The notes under the pieces: generated by a model
The model's input: only the letters and a program-made list of their open reading frames with translations
Told to the model about the DNA's origin: nothing
Databases searched by the model: none
NCBI GenBank assembly: GCA_029706075.1
Contig: JAINUG010000261.1
Coordinates: 491,807 to 555,806, forward strand
Length of the DNA stretch: 64,000 bases
Direction of reading: 5' to 3'
From: Aldrovandia affinis
Lineage: Eukaryota; Chordata; Actinopteri; Notacanthiformes; Halosauridae
Translations under genes and position numbers: made by a program
Shown: in pieces, positions 32,107-47,679 of the stretch
Numbering within the stretch: the stretch's first letter is position 1
Layout of the letters: each line of letters starts with the position of its first letter

Positions 32107-32474
32107 CCGGCAGGGTGGGGGGCGGGAGAACCTGTCAGTTTGGACCCCGTGCTTAGAACGCAAGATCGACGGGTACCATTGGCTGCTTCAGCACAAACCC
32201 CCCCTGTCGATTGGTTGGCAAAAAAATAAAATGACAGGGCACAGAACGTCAGTGGCAGCTGCAGCCAGGGGGACAACACGTGGTCGAACAAGCACAAAAG
32301 ATTAAGAGTCATTTACAGGGGCATTGCCTCCTCACTACAGACTGAACCCCCCCCCCCAAACCTCCTGAATGTTGCAAAGATTCAGTGCAACTGCATCCAC
32401 AGCTGAACACGTATCAATGTCAGTCAGTAGGGAAAGAGGAAACAAGTATTGAATGATCAAGAAATTCAAAGACC

Positions 32475-32480
32475 TTTATT
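32475..32480 (-). promoter_or_regulatory. eef1a copy B polyadenylation signal
   Basis: AATAAA on the minus strand, about 276 bases after the copy B stop codon and about 370 bases before the TATA box of copy A. It marks how tightly the tandem genes are packed. Confidence 0.65.
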
Positions 32481-32755
32481 AGTCAACAGCAGCTTCTTTC
32501 AAATCCAATAAGTGTGACATGTCAAACAGGTGCAGCTTCCCAACCATCTCAACTGAAATTTAAAGTGAAAGAGGCACTGTCACTCAATTTATGAAGCCAC
32601 ATGGCATCCATTTTTCTTGTTCTTTTCCTGCGGAAATTTTTGCGATGAGTTTTGATCAGCATTAGCCAGTCCTTTAGGAGGGAGCTCAGGTTCTGAGAAA
32701 AGGTGGAATGGGGCGCTGCAGACCCCAGGACCTGAGAGACTGGGGGGCAAGGAAT

Positions 32756-35590
<2,835 letters not shown>

Positions 35591-36327
35591 GGTTACTTAG
35601 TTACGTTTCTACAATGAACAAGTTAAACCGTTAGCTTTGTCAAGCGGATTTACAGCAAGTCGTCAAGTGCCAATCAAACCCATTTCAACTATTAAACAGC
35701 CATGAATAAGGCAAGCCCCAATATCTCAAATTGTGTGCTATACCATAGGGAAACTAGTCTAAAGTCACTTGCTGTAAGAGCTAGGACTATTGCGCGGTAC
35801 TGGGCCTCGGCTTCTGCTCGGGCCGGGAGCCAACACGACACGTGTTACTTAAGGCCACGTCGTATTAAGTTACAGCAAGATTCCCCAAACGACCACAACA
35901 CCTAGATTCACTTCTGGGAGCAGTTGTTTGGGATGAGGGATCACGAGAAGAATCCAGTTTCCTCGGACTGTAGGCCCGATCTCCTCGGCAAACTCCTTTG
36001 TTCTTCCTACAAATCCCCTCCCCCATCACTAGTTCCACAACGCGTCAAAAAGTTACAAATTTCTTGATTACATTTAGAAAAAGCCGAACGTACGAAAACA
36101 CGTAAAAAAAATTGGCTATGTATCGTTCAAAAGTGTGCGCTTACTGGGAAGGCAACCCAACTTGGTAGGTATTGATCTTGTTTCATGGAGTGGTACATCC
36201 ATTGTTGTAGAAAAATATGCTGTAGATTCTAATCTACAAGCAAGCAGATTTTTCTTTTCAAAAAAGAAAACTCGAAAAGGACCTTCCATCTGAACAGAAC
36301 CAAAAAAAAGAAAAGCGAAATACCTAC

Positions 36328-36416
36328 CGGTGTTACGCGATCACTCGGCCGCAGCTGCTGCCCCTAGCCAGGTAACAGAAAGAGAAGGAAGAAAGGCTAA
36401 TGTCGGAGTTTTTATA
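36328..36416 (-). promoter_or_regulatory. eef1a copy B core promoter and untranslated exon 1
   Basis: On the minus strand TATAAAA lies at 36,410-36,416 and is followed by a TOP-like tract, CCTTTCTTCCTTCTCTTTCTG split around the likely start near 36,387. The exon ends at 36,328 before GTAGGT, and the acceptor is at 35,609-35,610. The promoter sequence is not obviously alignable with that of copy A beyond the TATA and TOP elements. Confidence 0.65.
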
Positions 36417-39400
36417 CACGGGGAGGCGGCCAGTCAGGGCTGCACCCCCAGCTTCCTCTCCCCTCCCCAATCGACCCGCAAATCACACAGAATTCAGACA
36501 AAAATTCCCCGCCTGTCGACATACGTCATCATTTCGTTTGTGGAAAAGTGGAAAACTTTATTTCGACGTCACGTACCAAACCTCTTTAAAGTATTTTGAT
36601 CATTAACGTTACTTGTTGTTCGGTAAGAATAGTCCTAATTGAAGTAAATCAAATGAAGGCCCGACGCATGAAATGGTTTTGAGTAGCCTACATTTTATTT
36701 GTGACATTTTGAGTTACAGAGCGTTTACAGTTACCCGATGTTGCTAACGATCAACTGAATATGTTACATTGTTGCTCGGACATGTAGACAGAAGCTACAC
36801 AAAAGCAGATAATAAGGTGTTGCAGTAACAGCTGCTCTGTTAAAATGTCATGTTTTTGTTATCTGATCTCCCATTAAAATGTCCCCTTTAGCTATTTAAA
36901 GGGGTTACCCTTAAGGACATACATCACTACAATTGTGGTAATGTGAAGAAAGGAAAACAAATGCAAAGGGTGGGAATTTTCCATTCAAAATATTTTATTA
37001 CAAAAAATTTAACTAACTTATTTGATATCTTTATTTATCCTGGGTATCCTTATTTTTGAAAAAGGGCTGCAGGGATACGCTGGCATAGGAGTACCTACAT
37101 CACTGTGATTTTTAAGCTAAAGTATTTTTTCCCCCAATTGTTCTTGACCCAAGGTATTTATTACAATGCATCCATGGCCTTTCCAGCAGTCTAAAATACC
37201 CGCTGCTGTATTAATGAAGTCAATCTATATATAATATGTATAATATGAGTCAAATGTGTTTCACAGTACCCTTGGCAATGATGCTGCCTTTTAAAGGTGA
37301 TTCACTCTGCACTCAGCACACCTCAGAGACTCAAGTGCAACCCTTTTCCCTGCAACACACACACCATTCAATCACTGTCCATCCATCCATCCCTCTAGCT
37401 CCCTCCCTCTACCTCTTCTCTCCATTCACTCTTTCAGGTGACAGTCACTGGCCTTCCTGTCAGCTGCTGCTTTCATTTGAGCGTGAGAGAGGGACTACCC
37501 TGTGCTCTTGGAAGTAATCAGAGAAGAGAAACATTAGATGCCAAAGTTGTAGAGAGAGCCAGGCTTGGGGGAGAGTGCATTTCCTGTATGTATGTGAAAA
37601 ACTGTCAAATAAAGAATCTCCTTTCATGCCAAATCAAATAACTCTACTAACCTGTCAAATATGGAGACAGTACTTCTTCTGCTTGGGGAGAAGAGCATCT
37701 ATATTTAATTCATGTCAAAATACATAGCTGCCTGCAACCAATTGAGGGACTGTGGTCTATAAATTAATACATTTTAGAAAAAAGGTAACATTAATTTGAG
37801 ATTGCCAGAAAGAGCAATATTCCATGTCAGGATGAAATACATGATTAGGATAGCACTTTTTATTAGTATATTTTAACACTATATTTATTAGTGCACACAT
37901 TTCCTTCCAATAATAAATTTTTTTAAAAAAACTTCAAATGTCATTCTGGCAGGCCCAGGTGCACACATGAACACTTATAAACACACAAACACAGACAAAT
38001 GCATGCTCTAATTCTGTGTTTTAAGCAGCAAACAAAAAAGGAAATAAATATTACAGACTGGTGCACATGGTCAATTTAAGCCATGGGATTGTTAGTGTAG
38101 CAGATAGGAAATCTCTCAAGGTGCTGAAGCAGGAAAGTGCAAACAGCATACAAAGCAGTACTCTATGTAGGCTATAACGTGTCACTTGTCAAACCGTTTT
38201 ACATCATCACCCACTGCATGACAATGTATAGACAGCATTTATTACAATGTGAAGATTTGAATCCAGTTGTTTGACTTTTAGATTGTAAAATAGTAATCTA
38301 GTGGAAATGAGATTAGGTAGAACATATACAAAAATTAATTAAATCTTCAGAAAATGCAATGAACATTTTTCTCTCTGTGATTTGTCTTAATTCTTTGAGC
38401 ATGTGCAGCCTCTTGCAAATACTGAGAACATATTTACTGTTTGACATACACATCGATCAATCTACACAATTTATTTATTGTAGCACCCTTCAAAGTGGGA
38501 TTGATACACACTAATTTGAATGGTTACAGTATAATAAAATTATTCATAAAAGACAACACCGTGTAACCAAAGGAGCAAATGATAGAATGACATACAGCAG
38601 GCAATGAAGCATGCAACGTGAGATAGTGACACAGTAACAGAAATTAACACAGTTTAACAGCAGGAATGATATAAACAGGACCACAGTGGGACAGAATGAG
38701 AAAACTGTTTCTAAAAACAATAAATGAGAGCAGAGTAAATTATGTAATGCAACTGCATTTCAATCTTTATTGAGGGGGACAAAATATTTGCGAGATCTGG
38801 GCAACTGCCAAGTGAGGCCGCCTGCTGGGAGTCTGACAGCTAAGAAAGTATCCAGCAGAGCAGGGAACAGGTGTAACTGTGTGAGGGGAGAGAGCCACAA
38901 ATGCATTGGTCCTGAGTCCTAACAGTGGCAAGGGTCTGCAACATGGCATCCCATCTAGTCTGCAACATGCACTGACACGTCAATGGCAACATGCCCTAAT
39001 CCCCCCAACCCCCTCTCAGAGTAAAAGGTCAGAGATCACCCAAGGGTACTATATCTTTGTCTGCCATTTGGTGATTTTTGTCAGTTCGTATTCCACAGCT
39101 ACTTTGGAGTTGACTGCTGAAAGTGATGGACATTGGAAAACTAAACAGACGATATGGGGTGCCAATTGCTTCTTGCTTCACCCAATGAGACAACATCTTC
39201 AATGAAGAGGAGAAAGATGAGTAAAAATCTGCATGGCAGGAAGGCCTGCAACAACGTTAAGCAGTAAGTCACACTTCACTCCATGCTTTCTCCTCCTCCC
39301 TATCAAGACTCACTGGTTACTCCCTATATATGTACAATAAAACTACCTGTATGGCTCCAAAGAAATGCAGTTTGTAGATATGTGTTATGTACCTGACAGG

Positions 39401-39746
39401 AGAGACCTGATATAGTGTCATTTATTTTCAGGTAATCAGATTTGTTTTCAATCCGTGGCTTTGTTTATAGCTATCTTAGGTGTCCATTCTGTAAGCTAAC
39501 AGTAGCCTTCTAGGTTAAACATGTATTTTCCCCAAATTCAATTCAGCGCTGACTGCTCATATTACTTTAACTGTTTCTATTTCTTTATCTCCCCTAGAGG
39601 ATCTTGTTGGTTGGTTTTTACTTTAGTACAACAATGCATAATGCCAAAAATCCAGAGATTGCATTATTTAGGCTACCTGTTCTTGTTGCTGTTGTTGCAA
39701 TAACTCAAGGGAGGGAGTCAACTCAGTGGGAGGGACATCTTGTTTA

Positions 39747-39901
39747 AATAAATAAAACACTGCAACACTGCATCTCTTGCTAAATTTGCAACTTTATTGA
39801 TGAGATAATGACTGACAAAGGACAGACATGTCAGAAATGTAAGAGTCTAGTCAATAAAATTGCAAACTAAGCAAGAGATGCAGTGGTGCTGTGCTTTATT
39901 T
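39747..39901. repeat. inverted repeat, about 56-base arms
   Basis: The left arm 39,747-39,803 and the reverse complement of the right arm 39,845-39,901 agree at about 48 of 56 positions, with a loop of about 41 bases. Each arm contains GCATCTCTTGCT and an AATAAA-like segment, as if two copies of one retroposon 3' end had inserted head to head. Confidence 0.7.
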
Positions 39902-41460
39902 CTTTCACTGTAAGCTTTTGTACGGCTCCGGCACCTGTGGTGTACAATATCAGGTGTGCAAACATTCACAATACTCCAAAGAGAGACATCCTGTTAAAAT
40001 ACGAGCCAACTATAGACCGCTTCCTTGTACCACCTTTTGGACAATGCCAAACAGGTCAGATCCACAGTTCATGAATAACCAGTTTAGCAAAACAAAAAGC
40101 TGTGCAGAGCTTAGGAGTGCTCTAGAGGGTCATCTGCAAAAACACTGACTCTCACCTCCAGTGAGTTCACGCATGAGCCCTGTGGGCAGAGATGTGAGGG
40201 AGGGGAGGCAAGGAGAAGGAGATGGCAGCTGTGGCAAGAACTGGGACAGTGAGAGACGAGGGAGACTAGATCATGATCGCAAGCACTGAAAATAAGAGGC
40301 ACTGGCACAGGTCTAGAATGAGGACAGCACAGTGAAGCAGCCTCGGACTGGAACGCTGGAGTGGAGTGGGTAACATTTCGAGTGGTGATCACAGTGAATC
40401 TGCCAATGGGATGGTGAGTTAGCTGTAGAGAACAACTGCAGCTGTCCATGTGTCTGCCAGCTCCCTGCTCCACCCCACCCACATTAGTCAGCATGTCTGA
40501 TGAGTCTCACAGAACGCGAGAGAGAGAAAAATACAGCCCACTAGACACACACAGCTGCACTAGCTGCTTCATATGTAGCAGCTTACCATTGGAAAAGGGA
40601 AAAACGCAGTAACTTATAAATACTATATCAATCTTCAATGTTAGCTATTTTTTGATGAGTGATTCAGTACAGTATTACCAATCTTCTTTACATGAATGTA
40701 TTTGCATACGCATTCATGTTTATATATAACCGCCACAGATTTGTTGTATTTGTATTTGTTGTTGCTGTTTGTAACCTTTGCTTTAATCATGCCAATAAAG
40801 GACCCTGAAATTGAAATTAAGAGAGACATCTACTGCAGAGGAGAAACCATGCCCGAATGTTTCACATGTAGTCTTACTGGGCGAGCACGAGCTGTGAACT
40901 TTGGACAACCATTCATGCTCCTTTCTTAGGCTATACGTGTTGATTGCCGCTGGAGATAATGTTTTCAAATATTAACCAGGGAAGATGGTGGGCAAAGCAC
41001 CAGTGTTGGGCCACAAGTCAGGGCATTTTGTTATACGGTCAGTTGCAAAGTAGACCTCACCATCTCAGCACACACCTCTATGTCTTTGTGTGTCTTTCTT
41101 TCTGTCACATACCTCTGACATGTCAATTCTGCAAAACTGTAACAGGAGTCTCACAGAAAACTAAAAAGTCACCCCACTCAGTAATTGTACACAATTGTTA
41201 AAGAAAAACATAGGGCTATCAGTTAATGCAATTGAAATGAACATTACATTTCTGGACTTGACACATAAAACAAACAAATGATTAAGGTAGATCAATGAGA
41301 TTTACTCATATCTGTATGTAAGGAAATTGCACTCCTGACTCAGTTTGCTTGGATGTTGACTTGAACTGTGACATGTACTGGAGACGTGGATTGGTTAAGG
41401 ACACAGGGGGGTTGATGGCTTGACCAGAGGACAAAAGGGTACACACACAAAGGGGATTGG

Positions 41461-41632
41461 CATGCATACAGAGGTGACAGCGACAATTTGGTTGCCTGCC
41501 ATCCGATTGGTGAACAGGAACCAGCAATTTATTTCAGGTGTGAGGACATGCATACAGAGGTAACAGAAACCATTTGGTTTCCTGCCACCTCCCTGGTGGA
41601 CAGGAACCAGAATTGTATTTCAGGTGTGGGGT
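41461..41632. repeat. two-copy 86-base tandem repeat
   Basis: CATGCATACAGAGGTGACAG at 41,461 recurs with one change at 41,547, and the rest of each unit (TTTGGTT.CCTGCCA..., GGACAGGAACCAG, TATTTCAGGTGTG) follows in the same order. No coding potential was seen. Confidence 0.8.
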
Positions 41633-44600
41633 ATAAAGCAAGAGAAAAAACACCAAAAACAAAAACACTTTGTGATGAACTTGCCTTTCTTTTACCCTGT
41701 ATGTTGCACACTGTGAATTGTACTACTTTTTGCTTTGTTCATAAATTGTCATTGACCTAAACTTTGGCACTACAATGCTTACTTCACAAGAAGCTATCAC
41801 TTACGATGATAAAACCACAGTGAAATGAGTGAAAATGTGCTCACATCACAGTTGGTCATCAATAGGTTGAAAGGGGAAATGTTCAGTAATGCTCAGTAAT
41901 ATTTTGCAACTATAACAATATAATCTCCAAATCATTATTGAAGAGATTGTGGAATACTTGTACAAATCATCTGAATTTAAACTCCTATCAGCACCACTGT
42001 GATCTGTACCATAAGGTTGTGGCTATTGAACTCATCCTATCAACAGATAAAACCTGCAAGTAGTTGCAAAACGCAAGTCTTTGTTGAAAGAAGTGTAATA
42101 TTTTACAGTGGCGCTTGTGTGAGGGATACCTAACTCATCATAACAGTGTACAAATCTGTGAAGCTATAGTCAGTTATAAAACCTCCTCCAAATTCAACAA
42201 TTCAAATAATTGATGCACTATGCAAAAATCATATGAATTGTAATATGATTTTTAAAAAGGCAATTCTGAATGTAAACTGCTGAGAAGCAGTTTAACTGTT
42301 TGGATTATACGGCCGTGTTGTTATTTTTGACACGCTGTCCTACAGGAGAAAATTATATCGTACCTCCAACTGCCACCACAAAGATGGCCGCCACACTAGT
42401 GTAAACACTCTTGCCATTTTTGACACGCTTTACTCCTTCGATACACCAGTACACCATAAATAATGTAGCACTGTATGCTCTGAATATATAAAATTGTCTG
42501 TTGAACAAAGTAGGCTACAAAATCCATCCTGCAAAAAATAAATTAATAATCTTCATATATTGCAAATCACATACAAATGTAGACCTATTTGTAAAATATT
42601 AAACACACATTCGGTATTTTACTTCGACAATTAGCTATATTAAATGTGGGGCTATGTGCGCGCTTACATTTTAGCGAAGGGCAGCCCCCGTGTATTCACA
42701 AAGCTCATATGAACCGATATAACATTTGAAAACAGCGGCGGGAGCCAGTCAAACGAATCATCGATAATAGACGTATGCACAGAATAAATGGGTTAGGCTG
42801 TGGTTGCAACCGATGAACGAAAAAATATCTATTTGATGTAATGTTACGATTTGGCTGCTAAATAAATCCAGTGGCGGGGAAAGCCTAGTTTTTGTAGTGT
42901 AGTTTGGTGCAACGAAGAAGAAACTGTCTGCCAGGACCATTACAAGATCCGTTAATAGTTAAGAACTCGATTCACAAATTAATTGTTAGCCAATTTCTAT
43001 TTTAAACTCGTGAGTTACATTTAAGCAGACAATGAATGCTCCATTGTTCTACTTTGTTTCCAGAACCAGTACTGTACCATAATTTCCTACAGGTGACAGG
43101 GACTATTGAAATGAACAAGGTATAACTTCGGAAACCCGGAGATCACATGGCACAAGCCGATTATAGCAGTGGTCGTGATGTAATTAGGAAGGCATTTGCA
43201 GCAGGACAAATTTCGAACTTTGAATTACGCATGCGCCAGTTCAGTTCCTTACTGGAAGGAACATACACAAGGCAGGCTGATTCATTCACTATTTTAACGT
43301 TAGCTCAGATAATGTTATATTTGTCAAATATAAATATAACGTTATGGAACAGATTTTTAAATATAAACTACAGACATTCTTTGAAATCAGCTAACAAACT
43401 AAAGTTAACGAGTCAACCAGTGTGAAAAGTTTGCTAGCGGCTGTAATCAAGTACAGTATATAATTCAATTAACACGTCCTAGCTAACACCAAACTCATGA
43501 CAACTCTAGCCAACGAGACATATATTCTTACGGCAAACTATCTAGCAAAAAATCATTAGAGAATACATTTGACAACTCATATCGGTAACGTAGCTTATGT
43601 TAGATCGCACAAAGATTTTCAGATTGTTCTCTTCTGGACACCAATGTGGAATTGGGTGCTAACGAATCTGTCATTTTATCCCACTGGGGACATATTTTGC
43701 TATTGCCCCTACGACGCATGTGCAAATGCAGATCGGTTCTACATGGAAGAGATTCTCGCTATAAAATAGTGGACTCTCGCGCATTTTATCACCTTTACTG
43801 CGCTATCTAGCTTTTGTCTAGGCGAACTGTTAACGTTAGATACCCCGGCCAGTTAGCTGTTGGTAAGGTTGGTAGGCAGCCTTTACTGCTCTGTAGCAAT
43901 AGCTAGCTGTGTTTTAACCTATGTAAATATGAATAGCTAACATGACTGGCTAGTTAACATAAATTATCGGCCAGTCAAGCTCTAATCTACGAGCTAAATA
44001 ATACATCCATAACGTTATTCTGCCGCAGTATACACACCGCCACACAGGCAAATATGTGTCAGCTCCCCTGTATAAACCAAGCAACCGGTATCAAAACACT
44101 TCTTATTCATTTACGACATTGGATTACTAGAGCCATCATTTCTTATTTTTCAAAACAACCAAATGCCGCTAACGTTCGCTAGCTGGCCAGTTCCAAGTGA
44201 GCTATTTGCTTTACGTGCAAATACTTCCTTCGAGGAGTACATATTTTTTACACACATACACTTTGCCACAGTGCAAGGTTTTTGCTGAAATAATTTGCAT
44301 TACACTGGGTAAAATATGATGCAAGCAAAGAAAGCATGCTAAATCCAGAATTAAAAATAAAAACTAGAATAACTTGATTGATATGTCTACGCCCTGCTGA
44401 GTACTTGGTAGACGCACCCTTTGCTTGAATTACAGCCATGAGTCTGTTTAGATATGTCTATACCGGTTTTGCACACCTAGATTAGGCAACGTTTGCTCAT
44501 TCTTGTTTACAGAACTGTTCAATTTCAGTCAGATTGCGTGGGGACCGTCGATGGACTGTGCTCTTCAAGTCATTCCACAGGTTTTGAATGGGTTTTAGGT

Positions 44601-44637
44601 TATGGCTCTGACTAGGTCACATTTGTTTTCTAGCCAC

Positions 44638-44821
44638 TCATTTACATTGACATTTTAGGCATTTAGCAGATGCTCTTATCCAGAGCGACTTACACAATTG
44701 ACATTGCTTTATATACAATCCATTTATACAGTTGGATATTTTTACTGAAGCAGTTCAGGTTAAGTATCTTGCTTAAGGGTACAACAGCAGTGCCCCTACC
44801 TGGGAATTGAACCAGCAACAT
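44638..44821 (-). repeat. tRNA-derived SINE, first of a pair
   Basis: This belongs to the same family as 4,060-4,289. On the + strand it shows GGCATTTAGCAGATGCTCTT, the ACTGAAGCAGTTCAGGTTAA centre and part of the B-box region (GGGAATTGAACC). The tRNA-like head is cut off where the second copy begins. Confidence 0.75.
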
Positions 44822-44822
44822 T

Positions 44823-45021
44823 TACATTTACATTTTATATTTTAGGCATTTAGCCGACGCTCTTATCCAGAGCAACTTTCACAGTTTACATTTATTTACA
44901 TACAATCCATTTATTTGAATATTTTCACTGAAGCAATTCAACGGCAGTGGTCCACCTGGGAATTGAACCAGCAACCTCTGAGTTACAAGCCCAGTTACCT
45001 ACCCTTTACACTACACTCCAC
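44823..45021 (-). repeat. tRNA-derived SINE, second of a pair
   Basis: A second copy directly follows the first, in the same orientation. It retains the tail, a shortened centre, the B-box region and the head-side sequence GAGTTACAAGCCCAGTTACC. The pair lies inside the decayed Tc1-like element, so the order of events is transposon first, SINEs later. Confidence 0.75.
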
Positions 45022-47679
45022 TGTTTCATGCTGAAAGGTGAACCTCCTTGCAGAGGGTAGCAGGTTTTCTTCAATAATTTTTCAATTTCCCCTTCTATCC
45101 TGAAAAGTGCCCCAGTCCCTGCTGACAAGAAACACCCCATAACAGAATGCTGCCACCACCATGCTTTACAGTAGGGATGGTGTTCTTTGGGTGATGTGCT
45201 GTATTGGGTTTTGCATTTAGGCCAAAAATGTCTATCTTCTTTCCTCTGACCACAACACATTTTTGCCTCATGGCTTCAGAATCTTCAGTGTTTTTTGAAT
45301 ACCTCAAACAGGACTGAAGGTGGACTTTTTTGAGAAGTGGCTTCCTTTTTGCCACCTTACCATACAGACCAGAACTTTGGAGAGATATTTCCATTTACAG
45401 ACGATAAGGTGGAAAAAAGGACATTCATGTATTGTTTCATGATCATATTTAATGTTTGAATGTGTTGTTTTTGTGCCCCTGTCTTTGTGAAAAGTGTATT
45501 GGTGATCCAAGGGATATTTAAAGCCTTTGAAATCTTTCTATACCAATTTCTTGATATCTGCCTTTCCACTTTATCCCAGAGATCTTTTGGAAGGTCCTTG
45601 ATGCTTGTGGTGGATTATTTACTCTGAAATGCACTACCCAGCAGTGGAATCCTCTAGGAACAGCTGATTGTATTCTGAAGTAATCAGAATCACTACAATT
45701 TAACACAGGTGGAGGCCAATTATGGCGATTTTCCACCGCACAGTAGGGTACGGCAACCATCTGAATCCGTAACTATCCCCTTTCCGGATCGAGTCCCTGC
45801 TTCGTTTATATATATATATTGGCAAGTTTCTCCACAGGGACAAATCAAGTATATCGTATCGTATTGTATATTTATTACTCGGCATTGGTCCTCCAATGCA
45901 TTGCAATTTACAAGGCTACATTTAATATCTCATATTTCTTAGGCTACATATCTGTAGCCTACATTTTTTCAATTGTATAAAAATGAAAACATTAGCTCTA
46001 TTTGTCTTTGTGATTACATCTGTGGTTTTATGTAGCTTGTATGATCACGAATTGGTTACCATGCCATACTGTACGTAGCTTGGTGTGTGATCTGGAAGGT
46101 GATTGATTGCCCCCCTGAGCTAGTTTACAATTTGTATGTTAAGCAGGGCGTAGACTTACAATGCAAGTTATTCTAGTTTTTTAATTTTTAATTAATGTTC
46201 ATTAATTTTGAGAAATTTTATTTCACTTGGTCGTTGTAGGGTAAAATGTGGAAATAAAGGTGGAAAAAGTCTGATTTAATATGTTTTCATTTCAGGCTGT
46301 AAGGCAACCTTTTGGAGATGGACTGTAGATATAGAGAACACATTGTGAATAGAGCTCTATGAAGTTTCAGTTATGAAAAGGGAATTAAATGTTATGGGGG
46401 AAAAAAATTTTCACACACTGTTACACGTAATAAATGACCCAGTAGGGTTTTTTTGGCTGTCATAGTAGCTTGATTTTACATGGGTTTCAATGGAGAGCAG
46501 AATATTTTGCCCTCATATGCGCAGTAGAGCCTGTTTCTAGTCTCTTCCTGGACTTAATCTCTTCGCCCCTCCCACTCTCTCCAGTTTCTGTATAGCTATA
46601 TGGATGCAAGCGACTGACATGACGAAAAGTCTATATTTAGCGCCTCCTGGTGAAATGATAGGGAGTTGCCTAAGGCAGCTCCTTCGTTTTTTTTTTATGC
46701 CCTCAGTTGACCAAAAGCCCCTGAACCAATTGAAATCCCAAGATGAACCAATCCGTTTACAAGTACTCTTTCAAAGACTTCTTATTCAGTTTTGCCTCTC
46801 ACAGGAAGCTCTAAAGGCCCAGGAAACATATTAACATATATATTTATCTTTGATGTTAGAATATGTAAGAGGCTGTGTCTAAACCAGTGGTTCCCAAACT
46901 GTGGTTCGGGACCCACTGGTGGGTTGTGAGAGGGCATTGGGAATGTAAAAAAATAAGTTGCTCTATATTATGCACAAGCGCATTCAGTTTTTGTGGAGGA
47001 CCCTCTGGCACTCCTTCACAGACCACCAGGGTTCCCCAGGTCCCAGTTAATACATTTGGGTTGTAGTGGGTGGGTAATAGAATATAATGAGGCTGGCAGC
47101 ACATCCATATGCCAGCACATGTGGTGGTGTTGCCAAGAAACCCACAAAAAAGAAATGACCTTATTTGGAAGTTTGGTGTGGACGCTCATGTAGGGACCAA
47201 CATTGTGACCTTAAGAAAAAAGTTAAAATAAAAAGCGAAAAAGAAAATAACTGAAACATATACAGTATATGTGAGGTAATGGAAAGTATTCTACTTTCAT
47301 AATCTCGTGAAACAATGTAGTGTACAAGGTAGCCAAACAGGAATAAATGGACCAAAGAAATCACAAAATAAGAAAAAAAGGCAAAGTGAGATTCAGATGA
47401 AGTTTTAATAAATGGTTATAACACAGCCCTGAAGTGAAACTTCAAACATCAACTCAGATAATTGTGTTTTATTTCAATACTTTTTTCCCCCTGTATATTT
47501 CACACAGTAAGATAGAATAATATATATATATATATATATTTTTAATTGTGTAAACTTGGGGTGAAAAGTTGAAATGTCCACACAAAGACTGTTAATGGCA
47601 CACTTTCTCAAGAGTTGAATTTGGGACAAAGTTAATTTGTATAAAAAGTTAGAAAAGTGTATATATACAGCAGGTACAC

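Larger units (their letters stand above)
36420..44330. other. long gene-poor region
   Basis: No gene could be supported across this stretch. It is AT-rich. Distinct structures inside it are an inverted repeat at 39,747-39,901 and a twofold 86-base direct repeat at 41,461-41,632. An open frame with a good initiation context at 43,147 has only weak family resemblance (see findings). Distal regulatory elements for the eEF1A genes could lie here, but none is recognisable by eye. Confidence 0.4.
44345..46330 (-). mobile_element. decayed Tc1-like transposon
   Basis: Minus-strand fragments between about 45,050 and 45,600 read as a broken Tc1 transposase, for example [16 protein letters not shown] and [10 protein letters not shown], with frame shifts and stops. 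Imperfect inverted arms around AACTAGAATAACTTG lie near 44,360-44,400 and 46,143-46,195. Two SINEs have inserted at 44,638-45,021. No intact transposase remains. Confidence 0.65.

Noticed and set aside
44248-45906. Several short minus-strand open frames taken together as a gene
   Set aside because: They are pieces of a decayed Tc1-like transposase in shifting frames.
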